A stretch of DNA of 64,000 nt from Sphaerolaimus hirsutus (taxonomy: Eukaryota; Nematoda; Chromadorea; Monhysterida; Sphaerolaimidae). The notes beneath the pieces were generated by a model. It had not been told where the DNA came from. It made no database searches and was given only the letters and a program-made list of their open reading frames with translations. Positions 12,001 through 23,900 of the stretch are shown here, in pieces; position 1 is the stretch's first letter, and every line of letters starts with the position of its first letter. The position numbers were made by a program, and so were the translations under genes. Where the stretch lies: assembly GCA_964036195.1 (NCBI GenBank), contig OZ038457.1, positions 4,808,635 through 4,872,634 on the forward strand. The letters run 5' to 3'.

Positions 12001-15000
12001 ATTTATATGGATATTATCATAAGTTGATTCGTCACTTAACCTACCACAAAGTGAATTTTTCAACTGAAATTGTTTTCTTGTTCTTTACACTTCCATTTGC
12101 TTTTCCGTTTATTGCTGCAGATTGTATATATATATATATATATATAGTTCACGAGTGGAAACATCGCAAAGTTCACATATTCCAACATTAGTCCTATACA
12201 CCGTACACACTAGTTGACGACGAATTTGAATTTGACAATGCACTAGAATTTGCCCTGCGATCCGTCAACTAAAATCTCAATCGCCACGGAAACCAGTTGA
12301 CATCCAGCCTACCTCCCTCCATTACCCCCCCCCAAATCTCAGGTGTGGCAGTGCCACGGTCGCATGGTGGACGCGCCGTGCTCGCGGGTGGGCCACATCT
12401 ACCGCTGCAAGTACGTGCCCTTCCCCAACCCCAATGTGGGCGACTTCATCTCCAGAAACTACAAGCGCGTCGCAGAGGTTTGGATGGATGAGTATAAGGA
12501 ACACTTGTACAAGAGGAGGACTAGTATTCCTGGCACTGATCCAGGTGGGTTTTTTGTTGTGCTTGTTTCCTGGTTTATTTTGCTTCAAGTGTGAAGTATG
12601 AAGCGGCGCTTTTAAATCTCTTCTGACATTTTTAACAATATCCCATGTCCAAATTCACTTGTTTAAATTACGAATATTCAACGACGAAAGGCGATATATT
12701 TACGTAATCAGTCGACATAAAAGTGTGGTTTATGGCAGAAAAAAACCTATTGTAATCAATTCAATTCATTGATTGAAATTGGAACCCGGCGGACATTTTT
12801 TTCGCGTCCACATGTAGGCATGCCAAGACATGCTGATTTGTCAAATATAGTTCATATGTTAACTTTGTTGACTCATAATTAACTACGGGAAGTCAAAAAA
12901 AACGTTGTTTTGTATACCGTGTTTTTATTTTTTTAAACGTTGGGTTTTTTAAAAAACGTGATCGTGAAAAACGTTAAAAATTCAATCCACACTCTCAGGC
13001 GACTTGACCAAACAGAAGGCCGTGCGCGAGAAACTGCAATGCAAATCGTTCAAGTGGTTCATCGAGAACGTCGCCTACGACCAAGATAAGTTCTACCCCG
13101 CAGTCGAGCCGCCAGACGGCGCTAATGGCGCCATTAAATCGGCCGCCTATCCCGAGTGGTGCGTCGATACGCAGGTGCAAATTCTGGGGGTTATTTGAAC
13201 CTTTATTGCGTATGGATAGACACCTTTTTAGAGCGGGTGTAATCATATGCTAGATAGTATATTTTTAGATGTGCATACTGGTGCATTGCCGTGTCGACCG
13301 GTTATTTTAGCTATCTCGAGCCCTGCAAAAGCATGAAAACTGGTTAGGGTTCAAACGGGACCGCGGTCCCGGTACATGGTTCGGCAAAATGTCGGGACTG
13401 GGGCGGTCCCGGTCCCGGTCCCGACACCCCAGTCCCGGTCCCGGTCCCGGCATTTAAAAAAGCCAGTCCCGGTCCCGACCACCCAGTCCCGGTCCCGGTC
13501 CCGGTCCCGGAACTTTTTAGCGGTCCCGACAAGGGATGGAAAAAACATATTTTTCAAAAATTTTTGCCAGAAATGGCACTTTTTTAAAGCGATTTTGTAG
13601 GAACATCTAAAAAAATTTTGCGCGCAAGCGCGCAAATACCCAGCCGATGATTACTATGTATTTTTCCATAATGTGACAGCGTTAGAAAGATCCCCAACAT
13701 GATTCTAGTACGAAATATAGGTATATAAAGATACCTATATTGTAGACGTTGGCGCCAACGCCAGCGCCAATACTGCCATGGCGTTGGCACCTACAACTGG
13801 CGCCCCCCTCCCAAAACAATCCTGCGTACATTGCGTTTCATCATATATTCACAACTTCAAGTGAAGATGGCAATGGAATACTGCTTGAATAATGTTATAA
13901 GAAAAGGCTAATACATTGAGAGTGGTACTTCACACAGTGGAGGTGTGTGGAACAACATTGGCTGGATATTACATACCAACCAATAAGGTTCAAACAATAC
14001 CGCGGTGCCGGTACCTGGTTCGGCAAATCCCAGTCCCGGTCCCGACCCCCCAGTCCCGGTCCCGGTCCCGGTCCCGACAATTGAAAAAAGCCAGTCCCGG
14101 TCCCGACCCCCCAGTCCCGGTCCCGACCCCCCAGTCCCGGTCCCGGTCCCGGTCCCGACATTAGAAAATTTCTGGTCCCGGTCCCGGTCCGAAAAACTGG
14201 TCCCGTTTGAACCCAAAAACTGGTCACCTTTCTAAAAAATCACAAGGCGAGCGAGCTTCTAAATTTCCGAAAAAGTCGGAAATTTGTGCCATTTTTTAAA
14301 TCGGATTTTTTAATAGTAATTGCTTTAAAAATCCCTTGACAATCCCTCGCGGCGCCATTTTCCATCAAAGTAAAAACCACTCCAAAACACCCTCCACCAT
14401 TAACAGAACAAGAACAAGGACGAGCGTTTCGGCGTGGAGCGCTGCCACGGCCAGGGCGGCGAGCAGGCGCTCCGGCTCAGTTTCTGGAAGGACATCAGAC
14501 CCGTGACAAGATCCATGTGCTGGGACGTGTCCACCTCGGTCAGGCAGGCGCCCATCGTCATGTTTCCCTGGTGGGTGCCACCCCCTTCACACTTGGGTTC
14601 GACTAGGTTGCTGTTTCGGTCTCGGTTTGAAAAAAATGTCGATGGTTTCCGGTCTCGGTCCCGGTTCGGGTCTCGGTCGCGGCGCAGAAAAATAAAAATT
14701 ATCCGTCTCGGTTTTGTTTGAACTTTAAGCCCAGCGCACCAAGAGCGCCATGGCCCTTTTTTTGATGGTGCCACCAAATTCTAAATTTTTAGTAGATAAT
14801 ATCGATCGATAGACAATATTTGCAGACCCGACACGCAATTTTGACCCAACCAAAGTCCACTCAACCGCATTGTACTTAGCACACACCCCCCCCCCACAGC
14901 CACGGCATGCAGGGCAACCAACACTTCCGCTATCTCCGGGACACCCTGCAAATATTCCACCCGGTGTCCCACCAGTGCCTAGAATTCGACAAGGACACAA

Positions 15001-15101
15001 CCCTCCTTTACATGTCCCGCTGCGACCAGTCCGTGGACACCCAGCGCTGGAATTGGGACAATGTCGATTGGAAGGTTATAGATGGATGGAAGGATAGATA
15101 G
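9021..15101 (+). CDS. GALNT10: Polypeptide N-acetylgalactosaminyltransferase, GALNT10/Pgant6 type
   Basis: A Golgi type II membrane enzyme that transfers GalNAc from UDP-GalNAc to Ser/Thr, starting mucin-type O-glycosylation. Exons: 9021-about 9161, 9625-9730, 10274-10476, 10779-10965, 11095-11285, 11669-11878, 12343-12544, 12999-13174, 14407-14570, 14900-15101; 593 residues if exon 1 ends at 9161. A short Arg/Trp-rich N-terminus precedes a membrane anchor (about residues 15-33). The GT-A domain has [21 protein letters not shown], the metal-binding DxH as D234-A-H236, FDWE, SPVMAGG and WGGEQYE (336-342). The C-terminal ricin-type lectin domain (about 455-593) contains CHGMQGNQ. The linker CKSFKWF...KFYPAVEPP is specific to the GALNT10 branch. 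All catalytic motifs are present, so it should be active. The first exon is the least certain. Confidence 0.93.
9768..9985. mobile_element. hAT-like MITE with AAAAATCGATTTTT core
   Basis: It lies in GALNT10 intron 2. Ends are TAGGGTGGG and CCAGCCCTA, bounded by a perfect 8-bp duplication AATGGGAT (9760-9767 and 9986-9993). The interior is runs of T or A around ATCGAT. There is no coding potential. Confidence 0.8.
12205..12308. repeat. Short ACTAGTTGAC...AGTTGACATCC repeat in GALNT10 intron 6
   Basis: It begins ACACACTAGTTGACG and ends CAGTTGACATCCAGC, about 34 bp before exon 7. The same end motifs occur near 2264-2295 and 8690-8872. The family is unknown. Confidence 0.4.
13345..14216. mobile_element. 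hAT-like MITE with CCCGGT hexamer arrays (composite)
   Basis: It lies in GALNT10 intron 8. The left end TAGGGTTCAAACGGGACC and right end GGTCCCGTTTGAACCCAA are complementary but for one base. A perfect 8-bp duplication AAACTGGT flanks the whole unit (13337-13344 and 14217-14224). Two blocks of GGTCCC repeats (13370-13520, 14010-14200) are separated by unrelated sequence. A second internal start-like motif near 13984 suggests internal duplication. Confidence 0.8.
14600..14722. repeat. GTCTCG-type hexamer array in GALNT10 intron 9
   Basis: Repeats of CGGTCTCGG/GGTCCCGG end with TTTGTTTGAACTTTA, resembling the TTTGAACCC end of the elements above. The left end is unclear (possibly near GGGTTCGACTAGG) and no target duplication was found. 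Confidence 0.45.
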
Positions 15102-15470
15102 GCGACTGGGACACTGTCCCTATTTACTGACACTTGGATTGTGACCTTTTTAGTTGTGGTCTGGGATTGAATTTGATTGGCGCGGTTGTTGGTTGCTCAG
15201 AGGGTGCGGATGTTTTTTCCCTGTGGACATCGCTTATATTTGAGCTTAGGAATTTCATCTGATTTTCAGCTATTTTTAACTAAAATTTCAATTTTGTCAC
15301 AAATTCCACTTAGTATGATTGTAAGAATTTTCTTCAAATGCCCTTGGTTTGTCTCCGAAGTTTGAATTCTTAGCCCAGTGCCGTTCACAACACCATTTTG
15401 TACCCTTTGTGCGGCAGAGGTGCGTTTGAGGTGGATGGTGTGGAGGCCGTGCCTATCTGTACTTGAACCC

Positions 15471-15605
15471 GGTCCGCATGTAGCACTGGTCCGCATGTAG
15501 GCCCTCCCTGTCCGCATGTAAGTCTGGTCCGCATGTAGATGCATGCTACATGCAGACCGGGCTTACATGCGGACCGGACGGGCCTACATGTGTACCGGGT
15601 TTACC
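15471..15605. repeat. Palindrome built of TCCGCATGTA repeats
   Basis: Repeated GGTCCGCATGTAG units run to about 15540 and then appear inverted (CTACATGCAGACC, TTACATGCGGACC) to 15605. The result is a foldback of tandem 10-20-bp units just downstream of GALNT10. Confidence 0.6.
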
Positions 15606-16374
15606 TGCAGAATAGGCCTGAGCCGATGGTGTGGTCAGAAAATGGCCACCAGATATCCACAGTGTTGCAAGGGCCTGGGATGTCCAGAGGGTGATGACGT
15701 CCAGGGGTACATGCCTCAACCAGCATATGAATTGTGTCGTGCCAATGAAATTAAATCCCAGGTTCCTTTCATCCGGCCCACTGGTTTCAAAAGTGCCTTC
15801 TGCTGTGATTTTTGTGCGCGTTGTCTGCTCATTCTTGGGTTTATCTATTCACCCTCCTTTTGGGTTATGTGCATCCGAGGGTCGTTTGTTGTGTTATACA
15901 CTTTCATCGACGAATGTCTCGCTGCTGGCGTTTGGCACTGGTCGCGCCATTTTTATGTCGTTTTTCATAACTAGCCAAATGTTTCCCCTCTCGATTGCCA
16001 ACATCAAGACAATTCGTGGTGGGTATATTTGCGATTTTTTTGTGATTTTCAGAATTTCTTTGCTTTCTGACTACGGCGTAGCCGCGAGATGTTTTTTTTC
16101 GGCGAACGAAAACTATTTATTATGTATTTATTTATTTATTTGATGCGTTATGCGCAGTGGCAGTTCTGGAGGTTAAGCTTAATAGTACAAGAATTCTTCT
16201 TTTTATCGTTGGTTAAATTCTCCAATGACCAAAATTTTTTTTGGAAAATCTACTTTTAAGGCAATATAATTCGGATACTGCCGAGTTCCGATCTACGAAA
16301 ATTACATTTCTAAACGAATTTGATCATTTTTGCAGGATTTATTTTGGTCTTTGGTATTGTTTGTCTGCCCCCTC
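15606..16374. other. No gene recognised
   Basis: Two overlapping open frames of 143 and 170 codons start here (15543 and 15631), but neither shows a domain, a splice context or similarity I recognise. The stretch may include GALNT10 3' untranslated sequence. Confidence 0.4.
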
Positions 16375-17094
16375 TAGGGTTGGATAAAAATCGATTTTTT
16401 TTAACGACCCCGTTTTTTTTTAAAAAAAATCGATTTTTTTAAATAAAAATCGATCATTTTTAATAAAAATCGCTGGGGTCAAAATTAGCCCCATTTCTGC
16501 CTAAAATCGCCTCTGGGGTTGAAAAAAGCCATATAAATTGGTAGGGAGTGCACACTTATACTTTATGTGCTAATATAAGTACAGTAGAGCTTCGGAAAAG
16601 CTTGAAAGTCAGTTATTTTTAAGTGTAAATGTAATTAAATTGTTATATTTGTGACGTGAATCACACTTCATTGACAATTTGCAATTTTTGTTTGGAGAAA
16701 TAGCATGTTCTTGCTCAGAACAAAATATAAATGATATTGGAAGTGAACATGGATGCATTTTGCATAAATGTTTGATGTGACAACACAAAGCATAACTATG
16801 AATACTTCCTAAAATAATTCACAGCCTACCTTACACGCTTAAAAGCACACATAAATGGGTACTACACCCCCCAAAGTGGTTGTCAAAGCCATGAAAAAAG
16901 CAACTTGTGGATTGTTTGCATGAAAGTGCGCGCTCGCGCGCAAATTTTTTGCATTTTACCTAGTTCTTGAGTACCAAAAATTTTTGCCAGCGATTTTTTT
17001 TAAAAAAAATCGGTACGGGTGCTGCGATTTTTTTTAAAAAAAATCGAAATTTTTTTAAAAAAAATCGCTTAAAAAAAATCGCTTGCCAACCCTA
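16375..17094. mobile_element. TAGGGTTGG...CCAACCCTA element with AAAATCG core
   Basis: Terminal repeats TAGGGTTGG and CCAACCCTA enclose blocks of AAAAAATCGATTTTTT-like sequence at both ends and non-repetitive AT-rich sequence in the middle. The ends match the hAT-like group, but the flanks (GCCCCCTC and CCCCTTAC) are not a clear target duplication. Confidence 0.55.
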
Positions 17095-17736
17095 CCCCTT
17101 ACATTCCAAAGTGACAACAGTTTCGTATTTTTCTAGGGTCGTTTCAGTGAAATTTCACCTTCTCTGTGACTGAAGCATTTTCCCGGGTGTTGGTTGTGGT
17201 TTAGATCTGTTTTTAGGTATTTATGCAATAAAATAAATTTGTAATACGCTTGACTGGACATAGATATAACTCGCAGGTTTGATAGTAAACTCCAAATCGG
17301 TCAAGTGACAAATTGTTAGAAGTTTCAAATTTCAAGTATACTGTCGGTTGAAATTCAGTTGCCGCGTTACGCGACAAATAGAGTGAATATTACTGAGTTA
17401 ATATTTGAAACATCGTTAGAACTTTATCGTATTTATACTAGCTCGAGGAAATTGGCCAAGCCTATATTTTTTATACCTAGCATCGACATTTATAACGCAT
17501 CGAAATATATTTGAATTTGGAAACTTTGTATTTATACATAGGTACCTAGATTTACTACTGAGGTTTTTCTTTATTGGAGCCATTTTTTCTGGGTTAATCG
17601 GTCAGTGGTGCCCCGCTCATTTTTTACCTCCATCCAAACACTGGAGAAGTGATTTTTGAGCTCCACAGAAATGATTGTTAAATCCAACTCTGATATATTT
17701 ATTTGAATTAAGATTCACAGCGTGTGGAGCACCATG

Positions 17737-17969
17737 TATACTCCGGTTACTTTACACCCTGCACGCGTGGTTCCCGCTGGAAGTGTGCCAATGATGGTTA
17801 ACGCGCCTGAGTTTCATAAAAAGATGAAAAAATTGATATTTGTTATAATGTTATTCATTAACATATTCACATCGATGAATTTTTTGCATATTTTCACGGA
17901 AATCGCATGATTTAATAATCATTGGCACGCTTCCAACACGAGACATAAATCAGCGCGAGGGCAGAGTAT
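17737..17969. mobile_element. TATACTCC-family MITE, copy 1
   Basis: The left arm holds TATACTCCGGTTACTTTACA and GGAAGTGTGCCAATGAT. The right arm holds ATCATTGGCACGCTTCC and GAGGGCAGAGTAT in inverted order. The same family occurs at 22890-23760 and 45283-45513. Confidence 0.65.
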
Positions 17970-18023
17970 CACGTACGCCGAGTATATGTTTTTTTATCTT
18001 TTTCCACGTTTGTTCGGTGTTTA

Positions 18024-18294
18024 TACCGTATTTGCTTGAATATTTCCCCAGGGGAATTATTTATTCATCCAGCGTTTTGGGGGCGTCTGTGTTGGAGGGA
18101 GGCATTATGGAAGGGGGAATTATTTTTATTTGGTCAAACTTTAAAAGCACGCTTCTATCAACCCCATTCCGCGAAATATGCTTTATTAGCACAATAACAT
18201 GTCATTTTTGTTCAAATTGGACATAATAAATTGGGACAATTATTTTTACCTCACTCGTCTTACAGGGGGGGGGATTATTCAAGCAAGTACCGTA
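18024..18294. mobile_element. ACCGTATTTGCTTGAATA-family inverted-repeat element
   Basis: It starts TACCGTATTTGCTTGAATAT and ends with the inverted partner ATTATTCAAGCAAGTACCGTA, with CCCC/GGGG runs just inside. It is related to the ACCGTATTTCCTCGAA elements at 36009, 43676 and 51844. Confidence 0.6.
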
Positions 18295-18918
18295 TGTACT
18301 TACTTCTGTATTTACCTATACGCTTTCCCCCAGTCATTACTTCTCTTGTGATGCATTGTTACGTTGTTCATTGAAGCATGAAATCTAAATTGGCCTTGAT
18401 CATTATTTCATCCCGCTGCGGATAATAATTCTGAAGAGCACAGTAAAAAATTTATTGAACATTTTCCCTCAGTTAACAGGTGAAAATTTTGAAGTTGTCG
18501 GTTGAAAAATGTTTCGTTTTGCCATCCTACTGTATTTTCCCTTTTTGGCAGCAGCTTTACATATTGATGACTTCCAGTTTTTCCGAGTCGTTTACTCGCA
18601 TTTCTTCACCGATCTGCCAGGTGACCCATTTGTTTTTTCGAATGACTTCAGTCTATTGTTTTTTTCCGACTTAATCTTGCTGTGGTTGGTAAAATGATGC
18701 TCACTGGTTTCACCCTCTGAATTTTTTTCGTCTGAATGGGCACACTTATTTTTGAATAACCCCTGGACATCTGTACTCTCCGGACATTTGCACGTGCTGA
18801 TTGGACAGCAAACACCCCTGGACATCCGCAGTGCATGTGCATCCTCCTACAACTGCATAGTGCCCATAAGTTAGCTCAACCCCTGTGCCCATCTATTGCA
18901 ATGTGGCAGTGCTATGTA

Positions 18919-20383
18919 AACACCTTCCCGATCAAGTCCGGCCCCCCATTTTTTATTTTACTTCTGACGTCCTATCTCCAGTTCTAGGACGCGCCAGAAG
19001 CTGAAACTTGGGGTAGATATTGGCGCAACCCCCCTCTACTTCGCATGAATTGGAGGGGTCGCGGCGACCCCCTACAGGGTGGGTGACCCTAAACGCAAAA
19101 AATTTCGTGGCTTTTAAGTGTCCCATACAGGTCCGGCCCCCACTGATTTCTTAAACTCCGGGTGCTGTACCTCCATCTGTGGGAGGGGTAAAAATCTACA
19201 ATTTTGGGGATGTGTCGCCAACACCCATCCCCTACTATACACTGGCCAGGCGGATTTTGGCAACTCACCACAGTGTGGGGTGCAGCATTCAAAATTTATC
19301 AAAACATTACTGTCCCACACAGGTCCAGCAGCCAATTGAATTTAAAAAAATAAACACTTTTGTGTTGTTTTAACACTAAAGTGATTGATAATGTCAAGTA
19401 AGCATTTAATATCCTCTATAAATATCTTATCCCACCAAAAACTGCCCACCACATGAACCAATCCCCTAAAGTGGCTGACAAAAAATCACTTTTTACAACT
19501 TTTTTATTAGACACTTGAACTGTTGGTTTACAATATTTTATAGAGGAGAGTTAAGGGTTTTAAGTTGTGTAAAAAACCTTAGCTCCAAAAAGCCCTCATA
19601 AGAAAATTTGCTTGGGGTAAATTTAAAATTGTAAATTTTACTTATTTTTGTTCATGCAATGATGTCATTTTTTCAATTCGAAATTCACCCCAAGCAAATT
19701 TTCTTATGAAGGCATTTTGGAGGTAAGGTTTTTTACACAACTTGAAACCTTGAACTCTTCCCTAAAAATTATTGTAAACCAGCAGTTCAAGTGTCTAATA
19801 AGAAAGTTGTAAAGAGTGATTTTTCATCAGCCACTGGAGGGATGGGTTCATGTGGTAGGCGGTTTTTGGCGGGATACAAGATTTATAGAGGATATTTAAT
19901 GCTTATTTGACATTATCAATCACTTTAGTGTTAAAACAACACAAAAGTGTTTATTTTTTTAATTCTATTGGCTGCTGGACCTGTGTGGGACAGTAATGTT
20001 TTGATAAATTTTGAATGCTGCACCCCACACTGGTGAGTTGCCAAAAACCGCCTGGCCAGTGTAAAGTAGGGGAGGGGTGGTGGCAACACATCCCCAAAAT
20101 TAAAGACTTATATCCGTCCCACAGCTGGAGGTACGGCACCCGCAGTGCAAGAAATCAGTGGGGCCGGACCTGTGTGGGACACTAAAAAAGCCACGAAAAT
20201 TTTTTGCACTTAGGGTGACCCACCCTGTAGGGGGTTGCCGCGACCCCTCCAATTCAAGCGAAGTAGAGGGGGGTTGCGCCAATATCTACCCCAAGTTTCA
20301 GCTTCTGGCATGTCCTAGAACTGGAGATAGGACGTCAGAAGTAAAATAAAAAATGAGGGGCCGGACTTGATCGGGAAGGTGTT
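18919..20383. mobile_element. 1,465-bp near-perfect palindromic transposon
   Basis: The first half (18919 to about 19650) is repeated as its reverse complement in the second half with only scattered differences. Checkpoints: AACACCTTCCCGATCAAGTC at the left end against GACTTGATCGGGAAGGTGTT at the right; CTACAGGGTGGGTGACC (19072) against GGTGACCCACCCTGTAG (20214); AACACTTTTGTGTTG near 19353 and its inverse near 19938. The target duplication is TA (18917-18918 and 20384-20385). No long ORF exists. It is a foldback or giant MITE. TA suggests a Tc1/mariner-like or related mobiliser. Confidence 0.85.
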
Positions 20384-20385
20384 TA

Positions 20386-20938
20386 GTACAAAATACACTT
20401 CCTTCTGCACTGCATCGCAGCAAAATATGCATTTTGTCACAGCTACAGTTGCTGCCAAGTTGATGCTTGCTGTGCAACATGGCTGCAAATTATTACTTTA
20501 AGATGTTTGTCTGTTTGGCCCTGATGTGCCATTTGGAAACGGCGATAGTGGCAGCATGGTGGAGCTGATGTCTGCTGGCTGGGTGAAACTGCATATTATA
20601 AAGTGGTAAACTGTCACCTCAAATTTGCACAGTTTTCGTCAAGCGGATAAATTACAGTAGTAGGGTCTCAGATGTCCAGCGGACAATTTACCTGGTACAT
20701 CAAACTTTCACCGAAGTTTGTTGCTTATGGCGCTGGGTTAGCTCCCTACGTGGCTCAAATGTCTCAGTAAATGTGTCTGCTTTGGCAGCGTTTATGTAAA
20801 CTGAGGACTCCCCTCGAATTTTAAACCACCCTAAAAGTGACGCTAACTAGATGGATGGCTTACCAAACACTTACGCTTACTTACCATTCTGGCTCATATT
20901 AACTGCCCTGCTCGAATAAAGTCACCGTTATCGCAGCG
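20386..20938. other. No gene recognised
   Basis: Unique-looking AT-rich sequence between the palindromic element and the candidate exon at 20939. No splice-bounded coding segment or repeat end was found. Confidence 0.4.
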
Positions 20939-23900
20939 CCCCAACCAATAACCTTCCCCAACTCAACTGCGCCCGGGGGCCGTCTTTACTGCATCAAGGA
21001 CGCGAAAGGGGAGGCGTTCGTGCCCAACGTGTACGCGTGCGTCAAGCCCGGCGAGCTGAGCGACACGGGCGCCGAGCTGGGGCCAATTCCGCTAAAGGGG
21101 AAGTGATAAGTGAAGTGAACTGAAGGTAGAAGTGAAAAGCTGTGAAAAGTTAATAGAAAGGTGAAACGAGGTCAGACGTGAAACAAAGCAAAATTAAAAT
21201 GGGACAATGTATTTTGACTAGGAAAGCATTGTTTCAGAGGACAGTAATGATGATTTAGTTCGAATGATAACGTTTCCCCATTTTGGTAGAGACATAACCC
21301 CACTTCATTTCTCTTCTCCTCATTTCTCCTCTTGAGGAATTGGCCCCTGGTCGGTTGGGAGGCTGAGTGCTGCCTGGTCAGGGGCGAGTTCTATACGTGC
21401 TGCTTGAAGCACACTGGGTGGTTGAGTGATGATGAATGGTTTGTGGGGGTGGGTCATGTAAATGTACCTGAAGTCAGTCGCGCACCCTGTTAAATCAAAT
21501 GGCATGCAAGTTTGTCAAATATCATGCAAAACGTCAAGAGTTTACTTTACATGACACTTTAGGGTGCGCGACTGCCAGCTGACAATTCTACCTGACCCTA
21601 AAAAAATTTGTCTGACATTTTATAGCTTGCAAGCTGCCCAGAAACCTACAAAAACCTCTCCCCATGTACAGGCAGGTGCTGTACGAATGGTCGGGTGGGG
21701 CCACCGTGGCCCTGTTCGTGTCCGCCTTCACGCTGCGCTTGCTGTCTGCCGCGTGCTCCGGCGACCGCCCGTTTCGGTGGCCGTGCGGCAGGAGGAACAA
21801 GTCCGGCCACCAGAACGCCGACGAACAGTCGTCCGATGAAGAGTTTCTGGTGTGGGATTTAATTGGCCCGACGAGTGCTTTTCGGGCTGCCCGATTTTTC
21901 GGGTTTGGTTGATGACCGCCGATTCAGTTCGGTTGCTTACTGGCATGTGTTGCCAGCGATCAACCGAGACATTTTATCTCGATTATGTTTGAACATGTTA
22001 AATTCGTATCTAAGTGAACTGACCAACTTTTTAGGTAAATAAGCTATTTTCATGTTTTGACCACTTGCTCAGTTGACCGATGGTTGAAAAGCGTCAATTT
22101 GATCGGAGTACCTAGTGCATAATTTATCAGTGATATCAAATGCGCCCATGAATGTGGCTGCCCTTAGCACCGTATAGAGCTAATTAAATTTCTCCCCCGG
22201 TGATGTGTTGTTGCTGGCAGCAGCTGAACAGGAAAAAGAGGTACACGAAGTCAAAGTGCACCTACGTCAAGTGAGTGACTCATCATAAAAGGTAGATTTC
22301 ACAAGTTTAGTAGTGACCGGAAAGGTGATTAACTGTGAGAAAAGTTTCAAACGTTTTTGATTGAAGTGTCATTTTTAAATTTACTCGTCACTGAGAAATA
22401 TGTCAATTGACTCAACCAAAATCAACAACTTTTTACTTCCACTCGTCACTTTAAAAATTTGCGGCATCGTAGCAGTCAAATATAATGTAAAATGTTATAC
22501 AGATCTGTCACATTTTGTCTAAATGGCTCAAACTGTCAAAGAAATCTTTCTCAATTGACATTTCACTCGACATTTTACACTATACTTTACACTTAACATA
22601 GTATGATGTGTACTTCCCTTCCCAGTGCAATAGCATTTATCAATCCTCCTAATCAGAGAATGGCTGTTTCCCGCCGGGGCGGCTAGGCGAGTGGCGCCCG
22701 ACCCCATGTTCGACGACCCCTTCACCAAACCGAATGTGCACCAAACAAAGGGCGCCTTTCGCCCGACAGACAAAAATGTGCCCGACGACAGGCAGGAGCT
22801 CGAGATGCAGTAATGGTGTAAGGTGGAGCTCACCTGGGTGAATCGTATGTATGGCATTGTCAGTGAATGTGGGTATACCCGGCGGGCGGTATACTCTGCA
22901 CTCTAACTAATTTATGTCTCACGTTGGAAGCGTGCCAATGATAATAAATGGCAGCCGATTGTTGAACAAAAAAATGAAAAAATTCATTGTTGTGAATAGG
23001 GATGGCAAGCGCAATTCTTTAAAAAAAGCGCTGGCAAAAAATTTTGTACTCATGCACTAGGTATTTTGCTATTTTTTGTGCGCAAGCGCAAAATTTCACA
23101 TGCAAATTACCACTGGTGGCTGTTTTCATTGGTTTTATGGCATTTGTAGTGTCACTGCTTCTATCCCTGCATGCTATCATGTAATAATAAGTTGTGATAT
23201 ATTAGGGTAGTATAGAATATTCAGCCAATGTGCTCCCAAATACTTCAACAGTGGGGAACATTAGTCTCAATGTATTAGCCTTCTCTTATAGCCTTATTTA
23301 TAAGCACTATTTCATGCCTAATTTCACTCGAAGTCATGAAACATTCACAAACTTCGATATACATAATGAGTCATCATAAAAAGTGATTTTTTGGCAGAAA
23401 TCACCACTGATCATGTTATCCAATGACTACACAGCCATTATATGGCTATATATCATCACAAGTACTGCCACTTGTCTGATATACCTGTATATATTGATAC
23501 AGAACCATATTTGGGAGGTTTGTAGGGAATGTCTCAACATTTTTTGAAAAAAGCGAAAAAAGCGCTTTTTTATATAAAAAAGCGGGGCCGTTAAAAAAAG
23601 CGCTTTTTTCCATCCCTAGTTGTGAATTAGTAACAAAAGCATATAATGTTATTACAGCAATGGATTTGTACAACTTTTCATGAAAATCGCATTCGTCATA
23701 TATATTTGGCGTGCTTCCAGCGGGAACCACGCGTGCAAGGTGTAAAATCGCTGGAGTATAGTGTGCGATTCCACAAGTGACAAAAGTGGTGACAAGTAAT
23801 GCGAGAGCAGGGTATTTTCACTTGGAAATTTACTTGTCACTTCACCTAAAAAGAACAATGTAGGGTGGTGACAAATACACCTTTGTGTTCTTTATGACAC

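Noticed and set aside
13344-14235. Pro/Arg/Ser- and Gly/Thr-repeat frames on both strands
   Set aside because: Products of the GGTCCC hexamer arrays in a transposon, not genes.
15543-16143. Open frames of 143 and 170 codons downstream of GALNT10
   Set aside because: No recognisable domain, splice context or codon bias; likely chance frames in 3' flanking DNA.
16375-17094. 8-bp target duplication for the TAGGGTTGG element
   Set aside because: Flanks GCCCCCTC and CCCCTTAC share only a C-run; not good enough to claim.
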